From positions 1,426,001 through 1,490,000 of the forward strand of contig NZ_BSNK01000001.1 of the NCBI RefSeq assembly GCF_030159955.1: DNA of 64,000 bases, given 5' to 3'. The position numbers and the translations under genes are program-made. Below are positions 34,155-43,706 of the stretch, one piece after another. Below the pieces are notes generated by a model. It was not told where the DNA came from. It did not search any database and saw nothing but the letters and a program-made list of their open reading frames with translations. How positions within the stretch are numbered: position 1 is the stretch's first letter; the number at the start of each line of letters is the position of its first letter. The stretch comes from Algimonas ampicilliniresistens (GTDB lineage: Bacteria; Pseudomonadota; Alphaproteobacteria; Caulobacterales; Maricaulaceae).

Positions 34155-35561
34155 ATGCCTAAGCCTTCCTCCGTCTTTGTCTGTCAGTCTTGCGGCTCTG
34201 TTCACGGTAAATGGGCCGGTCGCTGCGATGCATGCGGCGAATGGAACACGCTGATTGAAGAAGCGAAGAGCCAGAACGCGACACCTGCACATAAGCGGCG
34301 CAAGGGCCGCGGCGTAGAGTTCGTCGATTTGGGCGGCGAAACCCGAGATGTCCCGCGCCTCATTACTGAAATTGGCGAGCTCGACCGTGTAACAGGCGGC
34401 GGCCTTGTTCCAGGTTCCGCCTTGCTGGTCGGCGGCGATCCTGGCATCGGCAAATCAACGCTCCTCCTGCAAACGGTTGGCGCGCTGGCTAAGCAGGGCA
34501 AACGTGTCACGTATATTTCAGGTGAAGAATCTGTTGGGCAAGTGCAACGGCGGGCCAAACGGCTGGGCGTGGCAGAACAACCTGTTAGCCTTGCCTCTGA
34601 AACCTCGCTGGGGATGATCCTAGATGGGTTGATGGCGACGAAGCCGGACGTGGTCATCATCGATTCCATTCAAACGCTCTGGACAGACCAACTTGGGGCC
34701 GCGCCGGGTACGGTCGCGCAGGTTCGCGCCTGTTCGCAGGAATTAGTGCGGTTCGCGAAGAAATCCGGCGCTTGCGTTATTTTAGTTGGCCACGTCACCA
34801 AGGACGGACAAATTGCCGGGCCGCGCGTGGTCGAACACATGGTCGATGCTGTGCTCTATTTTGAAGGTGAGCGCGCCCATCAATTCAGAATCCTCAGAGC
34901 CCACAAGAATCGGTTCGGACCGACGGACGAAATCGGCGTATTCGAAATGCGCGATACGGGTCTCGCCGAAGTGCTGAACCCGTCTGCGCTCTTCCTTGAT
35001 GGTCGTGGGGATGCCTCCGAAGGCTCCGCCGTGTTTGCGGGACTAGAAGGCTCACGTCCGGTTTTGACTGAGATTCAGGCGCTCGTCGCCCCGGCGGCAT
35101 TTGGCACACCGCGCCGCGCCGTCGTAGGCTGGGACAGTGGACGGCTCGCCATGGTGCTGGCCGTTCTGGAGGCCCGCTGCGGGCTCAGCTTTTCCGGCAA
35201 GGATGTCTATCTCAACGTCGCCGGTGGTCTTCGCATCAATGAACCTGCCGCCGATCTGGCTGTCGCGGCAGCCATTGCAAGTTCTGCCTTTGATGTCTCT
35301 CTGCCCTCTGATCTCGTCGTGTTTGGTGAAATCAGCCTGTCAGGCGATGTTCGTCCGGTCAGCCGTGCCGACGCTCGATTGAAAGAGGCCGCGAAGCTTG
35401 GCTTTGAACGCGCGCTCGCGGCGGCCACGCCAAAACGAGAAGGCCGCAACGATAATGCCGCCCTGCCAATCATCGCAATCGACTCTTTGCGCGATCTAGT
35501 CCGACGTGTAGAAGCCGCAGCAGAAAGAGGCCCGGACGCTCCGGAGAGCTGGGCCGCCTAA
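34155..35561 (+). CDS. radA: DNA repair protein RadA
   Basis: RecA-like ATPase that promotes branch migration during recombination. It has 468 residues: an N-terminal C4 zinc finger (FVCQSCGSVHGKWAGRCDACGEW), Walker A GGDPGIGKSTLLL, the RadA-specific KNRFG motif (RAHKNRFGPTDEIG) and a C-terminal Lon-like domain (SGKDVYLNVAGGLRINEPAADLA). The gene lies between the ABC exporter and cvpA. Confidence 0.96.
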   Translation: MPKPSSVFVCQSCGSVHGKWAGRCDACGEWNTLIEEAKSQNATPAHKRRKGRGVEFVDLGGETRDVPRLITEIGELDRVTGGGLVPGSALLVGGDPGIGKSTLLLQTVGALAKQGKRVTYISGEESVGQVQRRAKRLGVAEQPVSLASETSLGMILDGLMATKPDVVIIDSIQTLWTDQLGAAPGTVAQVRACSQELVRFAKKSGACVILVGHVTKDGQIAGPRVVEHMVDAVLYFEGERAHQFRILRAHKNRFGPTDEIGVFEMRDTGLAEVLNPSALFLDGRGDASEGSAVFAGLEGSRPVLTEIQALVAPAAFGTPRRAVVGWDSGRLAMVLAVLEARCGLSFSGKDVYLNVAGGLRINEPAADLAVAAAIASSAFDVSLPSDLVVFGEISLSGDVRPVSRADARLKEAAKLGFERALAAATPKREGRNDNAALPIIAIDSLRDLVRRVEAAAERGPDAPESWAA

Positions 35562-35573
35562 CATCGGATATCC

Positions 35574-36278
35574 ATGCTTGCTCTTTCGCAACTTTTCGCG
35601 GCGATCTCGGTAGGACCCTATGATTTCAACGGGTTCGACATAGCCGTTCTTGTCCTTTTGCTGATTTCCGGCCTCTACGCTTTCGCTAGAGGGTTCTTTC
35701 GCGAGATCATTTCCATTGCGGCCCTGCTCTTCGCGGCGATCGTGACACTCTTCGTTTACGGACAATTCCGATTCGCAGCGCGTGATATGATCTCGCCAGC
35801 GGAACTGGCTGACGGAATTCTCGTTATCGGGACCGGTTTTATCGCCTATTTCATCGCCGCGATGGTGATGTCCAAAATTGGTAAGACAATCGGCGGCGAA
35901 AAGCCTGGCTTTATAGACCGGCTCCTTGGGGCAGGTTTCGGCATCGCACGCGGCCTGATCATCGCCTCGCTTTTTGTGATGTTCTGGTCGGCAGATTATC
36001 GGGCGTCGCTCGAAGCGACTGAATTCAACGACTATATCCGCGAAAACCCCGCCAGCTTTCCGCCTGACGTCGTAGCCCGAATGCCCAAATCAATGCGCGA
36101 ACAATTGGAAACTGGCCCCGCAGAAATGCCGAGCATCTTTGTCGGGTCGACCTTTTATCCGCTGCTTGACAGTATTGGAGATGCGATCCGGGGCTTGCCT
36201 TTCGCCGATATGCGCTCATATGCCGAACGCATAAAGGATGGCGATCTCGAAGGGATTGCCGAGGAGATCCGACAATGA
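35574..36278 (+). CDS. cvpA: CvpA family membrane protein
   Basis: A 234-residue inner membrane protein with four hydrophobic helices in the first 150 residues (for example IAVLVLLLISGLYAFARGFFREI and ILVIGTGFIAYFIAAMVM). In E. coli cvpA is linked to colicin V production and lies immediately upstream of purF, as here. Its TGA overlaps the purF ATG by 4 bases. A role in envelope integrity is known in part; the biochemical activity is not. Confidence 0.92.
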   Translation: MLALSQLFAAISVGPYDFNGFDIAVLVLLLISGLYAFARGFFREIISIAALLFAAIVTLFVYGQFRFAARDMISPAELADGILVIGTGFIAYFIAAMVMSKIGKTIGGEKPGFIDRLLGAGFGIARGLIIASLFVMFWSADYRASLEATEFNDYIRENPASFPPDVVARMPKSMREQLETGPAEMPSIFVGSTFYPLLDSIGDAIRGLPFADMRSYAERIKDGDLEGIAEEIRQ

Positions 36279-37747
36279 GCCAGACCTCGGACGTGAGCAT
36301 GGACATTGAAGAAGACCGAATCCGCGAAGAATGCGGCGTTTTCGGCGTGTTTGGCGTTGATAACGCGGCAAGTTTCGCAGCCCTTGGACTCCACGCGCTT
36401 CAGCACCGCGGACAAGAAGCCTGCGGCATTGCAACAACCGACGGATCAATTTTCCATACTGAGCGCCATCTCGGCCTCGTTGGCGATAATTTTACGGGGG
36501 ATGACCCCTCCGAACGGCTGCCCGGCCATATTGCTATTGGCCACGTCCGTTATTCAACAGCGGGCCAAACCGTTCTGCGCAATGTGCAGCCGCTCTATTC
36601 GGAATTGCACACGGGCGGCTTTGCCCTCGCCCATAATGGGCACATCACCAACGCCTATACAATTAAGGACGCCTTGGTTGAAAAAGGCGCGCTGTTTCAG
36701 AGTACGTCAGATACCGAAGTGGTCATTCACCTGATTGCCCGGTCGGGCGGTAAGGAATTCACTGACCGTTTCGTCTCTGCGATGCGCCAGATTGATGGCG
36801 GTTATGCCTTTGTCGGGATGACAAAAGACTGCCTTGTCGGCGCGCGAGACCGTTTCGGAATCCGTCCCCTGCTGATCGGTCGTTTGAATGACAGCTATGT
36901 TCTGGCGTCAGAAACCTGCGCATTTGACATGATTGGTGCTCAGTTCATTCGCGAAGTCGACGCAGGCGAAGTCGTGGTTATCAATGAGGACGGCATTCGC
37001 AGCTTCACGGCCTTCCCGAACGCCGAGAAACGCCCCTGCCTGTTTGAATTTGTCTATTTTGCTCGCCCCGATTCCATCGTCAGCGGTAAAAGCGTTTATG
37101 AAGTGCGTAAGCGTATGGGCCAACGCCTCGCGCAGGAAACGCCTGCCGATGTCGACGTGATCATTCCCGTCCCTGACTCAGGTGTCCCGGCCGCGCTTGG
37201 CTATGCGCAAGAGACGGGGATACCGTTTGAGCTTGGCATTATCCGCAACCACTATGTTGGCCGTACCTTTATTCAGCCCACACAGGGCATGCGCGACATG
37301 GGTGTGCGTCTTAAACACTCCGCCAATCGATCCATGATTGAAGGGAAGCGCGTTCTACTTGTTGACGATTCCATCGTTCGCGGCACGACGTCGACTAAAA
37401 TCGTTCGCATGATTAAAGCAGCGGGAGCCAAGGAAGTGCACTTCCGCTCTGCCTCCCCGCCTATCAAGTATCCGGACCATTACGGCATCGATATGCCGAG
37501 CAAGGATAAGCTGATCGCAGCAAATTATTCGCTCGAAGAGATGACCCATATGCTCGAAGTCGACAGTCTTGGCTTCCTCTCAATCGAAGGTCTCTATTGG
37601 GCGATGGGCGAAGAATATCGTGTCGACGAGGCGCCGCAATTTACGGACCATTGCTTCACGGGCTGTTATCCGACACCGCTGATTGACCGGGAACGGGAAC
37701 TCGCGGGCGGCGGCAAGCAACTCTCTTTCCTAGTGGAAGTTGCGTAG
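36275..37747 (+). CDS. purF: amidophosphoribosyltransferase
   Basis: First committed enzyme of purine synthesis: PRPP and glutamine give phosphoribosylamine. The 490-residue product has an N-terminal glutaminase domain with the catalytic Cys in EECGVFGVFG, which is preceded by about 19 residues that may be a removed propeptide, and then LHALQHRGQEACG. The PRT domain carries VLLVDDSIVRGTTSTKIV. It is translated in overlap with cvpA, and an SDR gene follows 6 bases later. Confidence 0.96.
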   Translation: MSQTSDVSMDIEEDRIREECGVFGVFGVDNAASFAALGLHALQHRGQEACGIATTDGSIFHTERHLGLVGDNFTGDDPSERLPGHIAIGHVRYSTAGQTVLRNVQPLYSELHTGGFALAHNGHITNAYTIKDALVEKGALFQSTSDTEVVIHLIARSGGKEFTDRFVSAMRQIDGGYAFVGMTKDCLVGARDRFGIRPLLIGRLNDSYVLASETCAFDMIGAQFIREVDAGEVVVINEDGIRSFTAFPNAEKRPCLFEFVYFARPDSIVSGKSVYEVRKRMGQRLAQETPADVDVIIPVPDSGVPAALGYAQETGIPFELGIIRNHYVGRTFIQPTQGMRDMGVRLKHSANRSMIEGKRVLLVDDSIVRGTTSTKIVRMIKAAGAKEVHFRSASPPIKYPDHYGIDMPSKDKLIAANYSLEEMTHMLEVDSLGFLSIEGLYWAMGEEYRVDEAPQFTDHCFTGCYPTPLIDRERELAGGGKQLSFLVEVA

Positions 37748-37753
37748 AGTCTC

Positions 37754-38479
37754 ATGACCAAACCACTCGACGGACGCATTACCCTCGTCACAGGGGCCTC
37801 ACGCGGTATCGGCTATGCAGCGGCCAAGGCGCTCGCGGCGGCGGGTAGCCATATTGTCGCCCTTGCGCGCACCCAAGGCGGGCTGGAAGATCTTGACGAT
37901 CAAATCAAAGCGGCAGGCGGAACCTGTTCGCTCGTCCCTATGGATTTGCGAGAATTTGATCAGATCGACCGTTTGGGCGGGTTGTTGCATGAACGCTATG
38001 GACGTTTGGACGGATTGCTCTGCAATGCCGCTGTGCTGGGAGACATTACGCCCGCCAACCATACGACTCCGAAAGACTGGATGCGCGTCATTGACGTAAA
38101 CATGACAGCCCCAGCCCGATTGATCCGCTCCCTTGACCCGCTCTTGCGCGAAAGTGATGCGGGTCGCGCTGTCTTTATGACCAGCTCTGTTGCCCAGGCT
38201 CCCCGCGCCTACTGGGGCGCCTATGCTGCATCCAAAGCGGGTATGGAGACTTTTGTGCGCTGCTGGGCCGAGGAAATCGGCGATATCACCAATATCAAGG
38301 TCAATTTGCTCAATCCCGGCGGAACGCGGACCCAAATGCGGGCCAAGGCCATGCCTGGCGAAGACCCGAGCGGTTTGCCATCGCCCGATGACATCGCCCC
38401 GCTTATCGTCGAGATGCTCAGCCCGACTTACCAAACGCATGATAGCTGCGTCGCTTATCGCGATTGGGCGGTTGGTTGA
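37754..38479 (+). CDS. SDR family NAD(P)-dependent oxidoreductase
   Basis: A 241-residue short-chain dehydrogenase: TLVTGASRGIGYAAAK for the nucleotide, LLCNAAVLGDITPA for the NNAG equivalent, and the catalytic AYWGAYAASKAG (Tyr and Lys). It resembles the FabG/YciK type in length and the fragment NPGGTRTQMRA. It follows purF by 6 bases, so it may share its transcript, although no purine function is known. Substrate unidentified. Confidence 0.9.
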   Translation: MTKPLDGRITLVTGASRGIGYAAAKALAAAGSHIVALARTQGGLEDLDDQIKAAGGTCSLVPMDLREFDQIDRLGGLLHERYGRLDGLLCNAAVLGDITPANHTTPKDWMRVIDVNMTAPARLIRSLDPLLRESDAGRAVFMTSSVAQAPRAYWGAYAASKAGMETFVRCWAEEIGDITNIKVNLLNPGGTRTQMRAKAMPGEDPSGLPSPDDIAPLIVEMLSPTYQTHDSCVAYRDWAVG

Positions 38480-38527
38480 GGTGAACGCCGCCTTCTGTTA
38501 GCCTTTTGGCAAATGGAGGACGGAATT

Positions 38528-40462
38528 ATGAAAAAGCTTTTGATATTGGGCACGAGCCTGCTGGCACTCACATCGATGGTAGGATGTGCCAGTACCGCTG
38601 AGATCGGTGAAACCGCCAGCGCAGTAATGGAAGCAATCACGCCCGCGCCCCGATATTCCGCCGAAGCTTTCTTTATGACGACGAGCTACGGCCTACCCAA
38701 TAGTAGCGGCTACACATTCGGACCTAAAACAGGCGATATCCTCATCACCGCAGATGAAACTGGCGTATTCAATGCCTACAGGATGGACCCAGATACAGGT
38801 GCGAAGACAGCCCTCACCGCGTCAACAACCAGCGCAGTCCGCGCCCTGACTTGGTTCCCGAATGATGAGCGTCTGCTCTATACGCAAGATGGGGGTGGCG
38901 ATGAGCTTAATCACGTCTTTGTCCGTGCTGAAGACGGAACAACCCGTGACCTGACCCCAGGCGAGAACGTCAAAGCAAGCTTTGGCGGTTGGACAGATGA
39001 TGAGACTGGATTTTTCATCATGACCAATGAACGCGATGGAAAATCTTTCGATATCTATCAATATGATGCGGATGATTATTCGCGCATTTTACTCTATCAA
39101 AATGACGGCCTGCAAATCGACGCTGTCAGTGGAAATGGCCGCTATGTCGCCATGACGAAAAACCGGACATCCGCAGATTCTGACATTTACTTAGTCGATC
39201 TCTCAACCGCCGATGCCACTCCTGAATTGATCACGGCGCATGAAGGCAATGTCGCGCATTCTGCCTACGGCTTTAGTCGTGACAATCGGACGCTCTATTA
39301 TGCGACCAATGAAGGGGGTGAGTTCACGCGGGCTGCCAGCTACAATATCGCCAGCGGAGCCCGCGGAGACGCCTATCGGGCGGATTGGGACGTCAACTAT
39401 GTCGGCGAATCCCCGTCGGGGCGCTACATGATAGCGATCGTCAATGCGGACGCATCCTCTGAACTGACTCTGACGGATACCAACACAGGTGAAGCCGTTG
39501 TTCTGAACGATCTGCCTGACGGCCAACTGCGCAACATTCGTTTCAACGCGGATGAAAGCGAGATCGCATTCATCGTCAATGGCGACCGGTCGCCGTCCAA
39601 CATCCATGTAGCGGATCTATCTAGTGGCAACCAAAAAGCTCTAACGTCCGCCCTCAATCCCGAAATTGATGCGGACCAATTGGTCGACGGCGAAGTCGTT
39701 CGGTTTGCGAGCTATGACGGGCTGGATATTCCGGGCATTCTTTATCGTCCAAAGGGATCAACTGCCGCCACACCGGCTCCGGCGCTTGTCTGGGTGCATG
39801 GCGGACCGGGGGGTCAAAGCCGACTGGGCTATAATCCTGCGATCCAACACCTCGTCAATCACGGCTACGCTGTTTACGCGATCAATAATCGCGGCAGTTC
39901 CGGTTATGGCAAAACCTTCTTTCACCTCGACGATAAGAAGCACGGTGATGTGGATCTCAAAGACGTGGTCGCATCGAAAGATTTCCTAGCGGATAAGCAC
40001 TGGATCGATGGAGACCGTGTCGGCATCATCGGTGGGTCTTATGGCGGTTACATGGTGGCGGCGGCGCTAGCTTTTGAGCCGGAGGTCTTTGACGTTGGCA
40101 TCAATATCTTCGGCGTGACCAATTGGGTGCGGACACTGGAAAGCATTCCGCCCTGGTGGGAAGCCTTCCGCGAAGCTCTGTATGACGAAATGGGTGATCC
40201 AGCGACCGATGCAGTCCGTCATCGCGCGATTTCCCCACTCTTCCATGCAGAGAATATCGTGAAGCCACTGCTTGTTGTTCAGGGGGCCAATGACCCGCGC
40301 GTACTGCAAGTCGAAAGCGACGAACTTGTCGAGGCTGTCCGTAAGAACGGCGTTCCCGTCGAATATGTCCTGTTCCCAGATGAAGGCCACGGCTTTGCAA
40401 AGCGGGAAAACCGGGTCTCGGCCTCTAACGCCTATGTCGAGTTCCTAGACGAGCATCTTTAG
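38528..40462 (+). CDS. S9 family serine peptidase lipoprotein
   Basis: A 644-residue prolyl-oligopeptidase-type peptidase with a beta-propeller N-terminal half and an alpha/beta hydrolase domain. Catalytic triad: S504 in GGSYGGYM, D589 in GANDPRVLQ and H621 in EGHGFAKRE. The signal [19 protein letters not shown] carries a lipobox, so the protein is probably a lipoprotein facing the periplasm. GGAGG 8 bases before the ATG at 38528 decides the start over an ATG 15 bases upstream. It is probably involved in peptide degradation (S9C-like). Confidence 0.93.
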   Translation: MKKLLILGTSLLALTSMVGCASTAEIGETASAVMEAITPAPRYSAEAFFMTTSYGLPNSSGYTFGPKTGDILITADETGVFNAYRMDPDTGAKTALTASTTSAVRALTWFPNDERLLYTQDGGGDELNHVFVRAEDGTTRDLTPGENVKASFGGWTDDETGFFIMTNERDGKSFDIYQYDADDYSRILLYQNDGLQIDAVSGNGRYVAMTKNRTSADSDIYLVDLSTADATPELITAHEGNVAHSAYGFSRDNRTLYYATNEGGEFTRAASYNIASGARGDAYRADWDVNYVGESPSGRYMIAIVNADASSELTLTDTNTGEAVVLNDLPDGQLRNIRFNADESEIAFIVNGDRSPSNIHVADLSSGNQKALTSALNPEIDADQLVDGEVVRFASYDGLDIPGILYRPKGSTAATPAPALVWVHGGPGGQSRLGYNPAIQHLVNHGYAVYAINNRGSSGYGKTFFHLDDKKHGDVDLKDVVASKDFLADKHWIDGDRVGIIGGSYGGYMVAAALAFEPEVFDVGINIFGVTNWVRTLESIPPWWEAFREALYDEMGDPATDAVRHRAISPLFHAENIVKPLLVVQGANDPRVLQVESDELVEAVRKNGVPVEYVLFPDEGHGFAKRENRVSASNAYVEFLDEHL

Positions 40463-40469
40463 GCTCTGC

Positions 40470-40697
40470 TCAATCCCATTCGGGGACGAACTGGAAGAGT
40501 TCTTCAAGCGGTTCCCCAAGGACGTGGGAAAGGCGAAAAGCGAGTTCTAGTGACGGGGAGTAACGCCCCGCCTCTATCGAAATAATAGTCTGCCGCGTCG
40601 CCCCGACGCGGCGGGCCAATTCAACCTGTGTGAGATCGGTCCGCGCCAGCCGGATGCGTTTGATCTGGTTCTGGATATAAGACTTCTTACCGCCCAT
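40470..40697 (-). CDS. XRE family transcriptional regulator
   Basis: A 75-residue helix-turn-helix protein of the small YozG-like type: LTQVELARRVGATRQTIISIEAGRYSPSLELAF is the HTH, with LGEPLEELFQF after it. Its ATG overlaps the stop of the upstream membrane protein gene by one base, so the two are coupled. A 20-bp dyad (41187-41206) sits at the shared promoter and is the likely operator. Pairs of this kind recur in many bacteria. Confidence 0.93.
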   Translation of the reverse strand: MGGKKSYIQNQIKRIRLARTDLTQVELARRVGATRQTIISIEAGRYSPSLELAFRLSHVLGEPLEELFQFVPEWD

Positions 40698-41176
40698 CAG
40701 GCCGCTCTGTAGCGCAGCACGATTACGGCATGACGTAGCAGATCCGCCCCATAACTGACCATGGTGAGCGCAAACAGGAACTGCACAGGCGTATCTAACG
40801 AAATTGGCGGCGTGTATGTTTCGCCAATAACATAGCCTAGAAGCGCTGTAACGATAACGACCCCAAGGCCAATCTGTAGCGCTGAATAACCAGCGCGCGC
40901 GCCGGCCGATTGGATTTCAACATCGCGCTCATCACGATCTAAACCCTCATTTCGGCTTTTAAGGGCGAATGCCGCGCTAATAACCGCATGGTAGATGATC
41001 GTGATGATCACGAGCTTGAGATAGAGTCCACCCAATTCTGACGGTGAGAAATTATCGGGCATGAGGGACCAACCCGGTGCCATCACTTTCCAGAACCAGA
41101 CGAACACCAATCCGTCCGCGATAAGGGTGACCCAGCTTTGCCGCTCAGGCTCGCTCATATAATCGACAATAGACAT
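40697..41176 (-). CDS. four-helix membrane protein paired with XRE regulator
   Basis: A 159-residue inner membrane protein with four hydrophobic segments (about 17-37, 48-72, 100-122, 128-152). Between helices 2 and 3 is a charged loop with the motif RDERDVEIQ, found in membrane proteins (DUF2178-like) often coded beside small XRE regulators. Biochemical function is unknown; sensing or binding a membrane-linked signal that controls the regulator is a possibility. It is the first gene of the pair, starting just downstream of the operator/promoter region. Confidence 0.82.
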   Translation of the reverse strand: MSIVDYMSEPERQSWVTLIADGLVFVWFWKVMAPGWSLMPDNFSPSELGGLYLKLVIITIIYHAVISAAFALKSRNEGLDRDERDVEIQSAGARAGYSALQIGLGVVIVTALLGYVIGETYTPPISLDTPVQFLFALTMVSYGADLLRHAVIVLRYRAA

Positions 41177-41186
41177 TCACGCCTCC

Positions 41187-41229
41187 ATGTAAGATATACC
41201 TTACATAGAACGAATTAGATGAATGTCAA
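41187..41229 (-). promoter_or_regulatory. promoter with overlapping dyad operator of the XRE pair
   Basis: On the minus strand TTGACA (41224-41229) matches the -35 consensus; 16 bases downstream TATGTA is a possible weak -10. The perfect 7-bp dyad ATGTAAG-N6-CTTACAT (41187-41206) covers the -10 and start region. An imperfect second copy, ATGTCAAATTTACAT (41223-41237), covers the -35. GGAG for the membrane-protein gene follows. The overlap suggests autorepression by the XRE protein, which is inference. Confidence 0.55.
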
Positions 41230-41264
41230 ATTTACATTACATCGATGAGCTCAGTTAAACTCAA

Positions 41265-42272
41265 TTATGAGTTTTCTAGAACGATACGATACCGCGCCTT
41301 GCCAGATTCCAGGCGCTCAATGGCTTCATTACAGTCGGACATTGGAAAGGTCTCGATCATCGGCTTAATATCATGACGGACGCAAAATTCTAACATGGTC
41401 GCGACCATTTCGGGCGGACCCGTGTCTGATCCGGCAACCATACGCTGACCACCGATCAGGGCATTAGCGGGAATTGCCATCGGCTCCGGCACGACGCCAA
41501 CCGTGATCAACTTCCCCTCTGAGCGTAGCGCGCGCATGTAGAGCGCCCAAGGCAAGCTGACATTCACAGTGGTAAGAATGTAATCGAAATAGCCACGTTC
41601 AGCCTTGATCGCGGCTTCATCTCGACTGTTGACGATCCGGTGTGCGCCCAGCTCTTTCAGCTCTGCTTCCTTATCCATGGACGAGGTAAAGGCTGTCACC
41701 TCACAACCCCAAGCATTGGCAAACTGCACCGCCAGATGACCCAGCCCGCCAATGCCAATAATCCCGACGCGATCGGTTGGCTTAAGGTCAAAGTCGAGAA
41801 ACGGCGCGAAGACAGTTATCCCGCCGCAAAATAACGGCCCAGCGGATTGAGCATCGAGTCCATCGGGAAGTGGAACAGCCCAGATATGCTGAACCCTAAT
41901 CCGATCTGCAAACCCACCCCGTCCCGCAATTGTCGACGTTCCCGTCTCGCAGCGTTGCTGACGACCGGACAGGCAAGGCGAACAGTGCTGACAGCTATGC
42001 GATGTCCAACCGACGCCCACCATCTGACCCACTTTCAGATGGGTGACGGATGACCCGACCTCTGCGATCTCTCCGACGACTTCATGACCGGGCACGAGTG
42101 GATACTGGCTGGCCCGCCAATCATTATTGATCATTGAAATATCAGAATGACAAAGACCACAGGCCGTGATGCGTATTTCGACCTCTTCAGCCCCAATTGG
42201 ACCAGGATCATACGTGAAAGGCGCTAGCGTGCCGCCGGATTCACGCGCCGCATAGGCATTGATATCAGCCAT
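41265..42272 (-). CDS. zinc-dependent alcohol dehydrogenase
   Basis: A 335-residue medium-chain dehydrogenase. The catalytic zinc site is CGLCHSD with PGHEVVGE, and the four structural cysteines lie in CQHCSPCLSGRQQRC. The NAD(P) loop is GIIGIGGLGHLAVQFA. It resembles the YahK/CAD group that reduces aldehydes to alcohols with NADPH. It follows der by 3 bases on the same strand and may be read from the same transcript. Substrate unknown. Confidence 0.92.
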   Translation of the reverse strand: MADINAYAARESGGTLAPFTYDPGPIGAEEVEIRITACGLCHSDISMINNDWRASQYPLVPGHEVVGEIAEVGSSVTHLKVGQMVGVGWTSHSCQHCSPCLSGRQQRCETGTSTIAGRGGFADRIRVQHIWAVPLPDGLDAQSAGPLFCGGITVFAPFLDFDLKPTDRVGIIGIGGLGHLAVQFANAWGCEVTAFTSSMDKEAELKELGAHRIVNSRDEAAIKAERGYFDYILTTVNVSLPWALYMRALRSEGKLITVGVVPEPMAIPANALIGGQRMVAGSDTGPPEMVATMLEFCVRHDIKPMIETFPMSDCNEAIERLESGKARYRIVLENS

Positions 42273-42275
42273 GAT

Positions 42276-43706
42276 CTATCTTTCTTTGTCGCGCAGCGGT
42301 TCCCTGCCCTTGATCCGCTTGGTGCGATCATACGGATTTTCATCGGACTTAATGATCAAGCGGATGGGAATCCCGGGAAGATCGAAATCCTCCCGCAATC
42401 CATTGATCAGATACCGCCGATAGCTTTCGGGCAGCTTGTCAGCGCGCGAACATTTCAACACAAAGGTCGGCGGTCGAGTTTTAGTCTGACTGATATATTT
42501 CGGCTTAATACGACGCCCCGCGACGGCGGGCGGCGGATGTCTCGCAACTTTTTCGGACAACCAGTCATTCAGCTCTGAGGTCTTTATCTTAGCCGACCAG
42601 TCATTATGAATGCGCTCAATAGCAGGCAGCAATTTATCGACACTCTTCCCCGTTAGACCGGAGAATGTGACAACAGGCACGCCGCCAAATTGTGGCAGCA
42701 AACGCCCCGCCATTTCGCGCAGCGCTTTCGACATTTCAGACTTATTCTCAACCAGATCCCATTTTGTCACGCCAATCACCATGGCGCGACCTTCGCGTTC
42801 AACTAGGCTGGCCAGCTGCAGATCCTGTTTATCGAAGGGCGAGGTCGCATCCATCAGCATAATCACGACTTGCGCAAACCGAAGCGCGCGGATCGTGTCC
42901 GACACACTCATGACTTCGAGTTTTTCGTGGACCTTGGCTTTTTTTCTGATTCCAGCCGTATCGTGGAACTGAACCCGGCGCCCCTGCCAATTGTGGTCAA
43001 TCGTGATACTATCGCGCGTCACACCCGCTTCGGGACCTGTCAGCAACCGGTCCTTACCGATGAGCGTGTTGATTAGGGTAGATTTCCCCGCATTGGGGCG
43101 TCCGATGATCGCGATCCGAACCGGCGCTTCGCTAAAGTCAACCTCTTCAGGCTCGGTCAGGTCGATGCCGCGAAGTTCCATCTCGATGACGTCATCTAGA
43201 TCGACAAAGCCAAGATTATGCTCAGCGGCGACTTCAACCGGGTCGCCCATGCCAAGCGAATAGCCTTCCGTGACACCCACATCCGCGGCAGAGCTTTCGA
43301 CCTTATTGGCTACAAGGACGATGGGCTTGCCGCTTTTGCGAACAAAATCCGCAAAGATACGATCAAGCGACGTCACGCCCGCGCGTGCATCATAAACAAA
43401 CAAGATGAGATCAGCGCCCATAACGGCGGCTTCTGTGCCAGCGCGCATCCGCGCTTCCAGCTTGTCACCTTTGGCGTTTTCATAGCCCGCTGTATCGAGC
43501 AGGGTCATATCATGACCGCGAATTTTAGATTTGGCTTCGCGCACATCACGCGTCACGCCCGGCGTATCATCCACGATAGCCAGCTTCTTGCCCGCTAACC
43601 GATTAAAAAGCGTAGATTTGCCGACATTAGGGCGGCCGACCACCGCAATTCGCGGCGCTCGGAGCTTTACGGGCGTGGAACCGCCCTCGTCTTCTATGTC
43701 TGTCAC
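42276..43706 (-). CDS. der: ribosome-associated GTPase Der
   Basis: Essential GTPase for 50S subunit maturation with two tandem G domains and a C-terminal KH-like domain. The first P-loop is VGRPNVGKSTLFNRL, the second IGRPNAGKSTLINTL, and the GTP-binding NKxD equivalents are VANKVE and VTKWD. The 476-residue product starts with GTG, overlapping the bamB stop as GTGA. The yfgM-bamB-der order is the same as in E. coli. Confidence 0.96.
   Translation of the reverse strand: MTDIEDEGGSTPVKLRAPRIAVVGRPNVGKSTLFNRLAGKKLAIVDDTPGVTRDVREAKSKIRGHDMTLLDTAGYENAKGDKLEARMRAGTEAAVMGADLILFVYDARAGVTSLDRIFADFVRKSGKPIVLVANKVESSAADVGVTEGYSLGMGDPVEVAAEHNLGFVDLDDVIEMELRGIDLTEPEEVDFSEAPVRIAIIGRPNAGKSTLINTLIGKDRLLTGPEAGVTRDSITIDHNWQGRRVQFHDTAGIRKKAKVHEKLEVMSVSDTIRALRFAQVVIMLMDATSPFDKQDLQLASLVEREGRAMVIGVTKWDLVENKSEMSKALREMAGRLLPQFGGVPVVTFSGLTGKSVDKLLPAIERIHNDWSAKIKTSELNDWLSEKVARHPPPAVAGRRIKPKYISQTKTRPPTFVLKCSRADKLPESYRRYLINGLREDFDLPGIPIRLIIKSDENPYDRTKRIKGREPLRDKER

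Noticed and set aside
40470..41176. XRE/membrane pair as a toxin-antitoxin or phage defence unit
   Set aside because: The membrane protein has no toxin motif and the small regulator is of the common YozG-like type; regulation of a membrane function is simpler.
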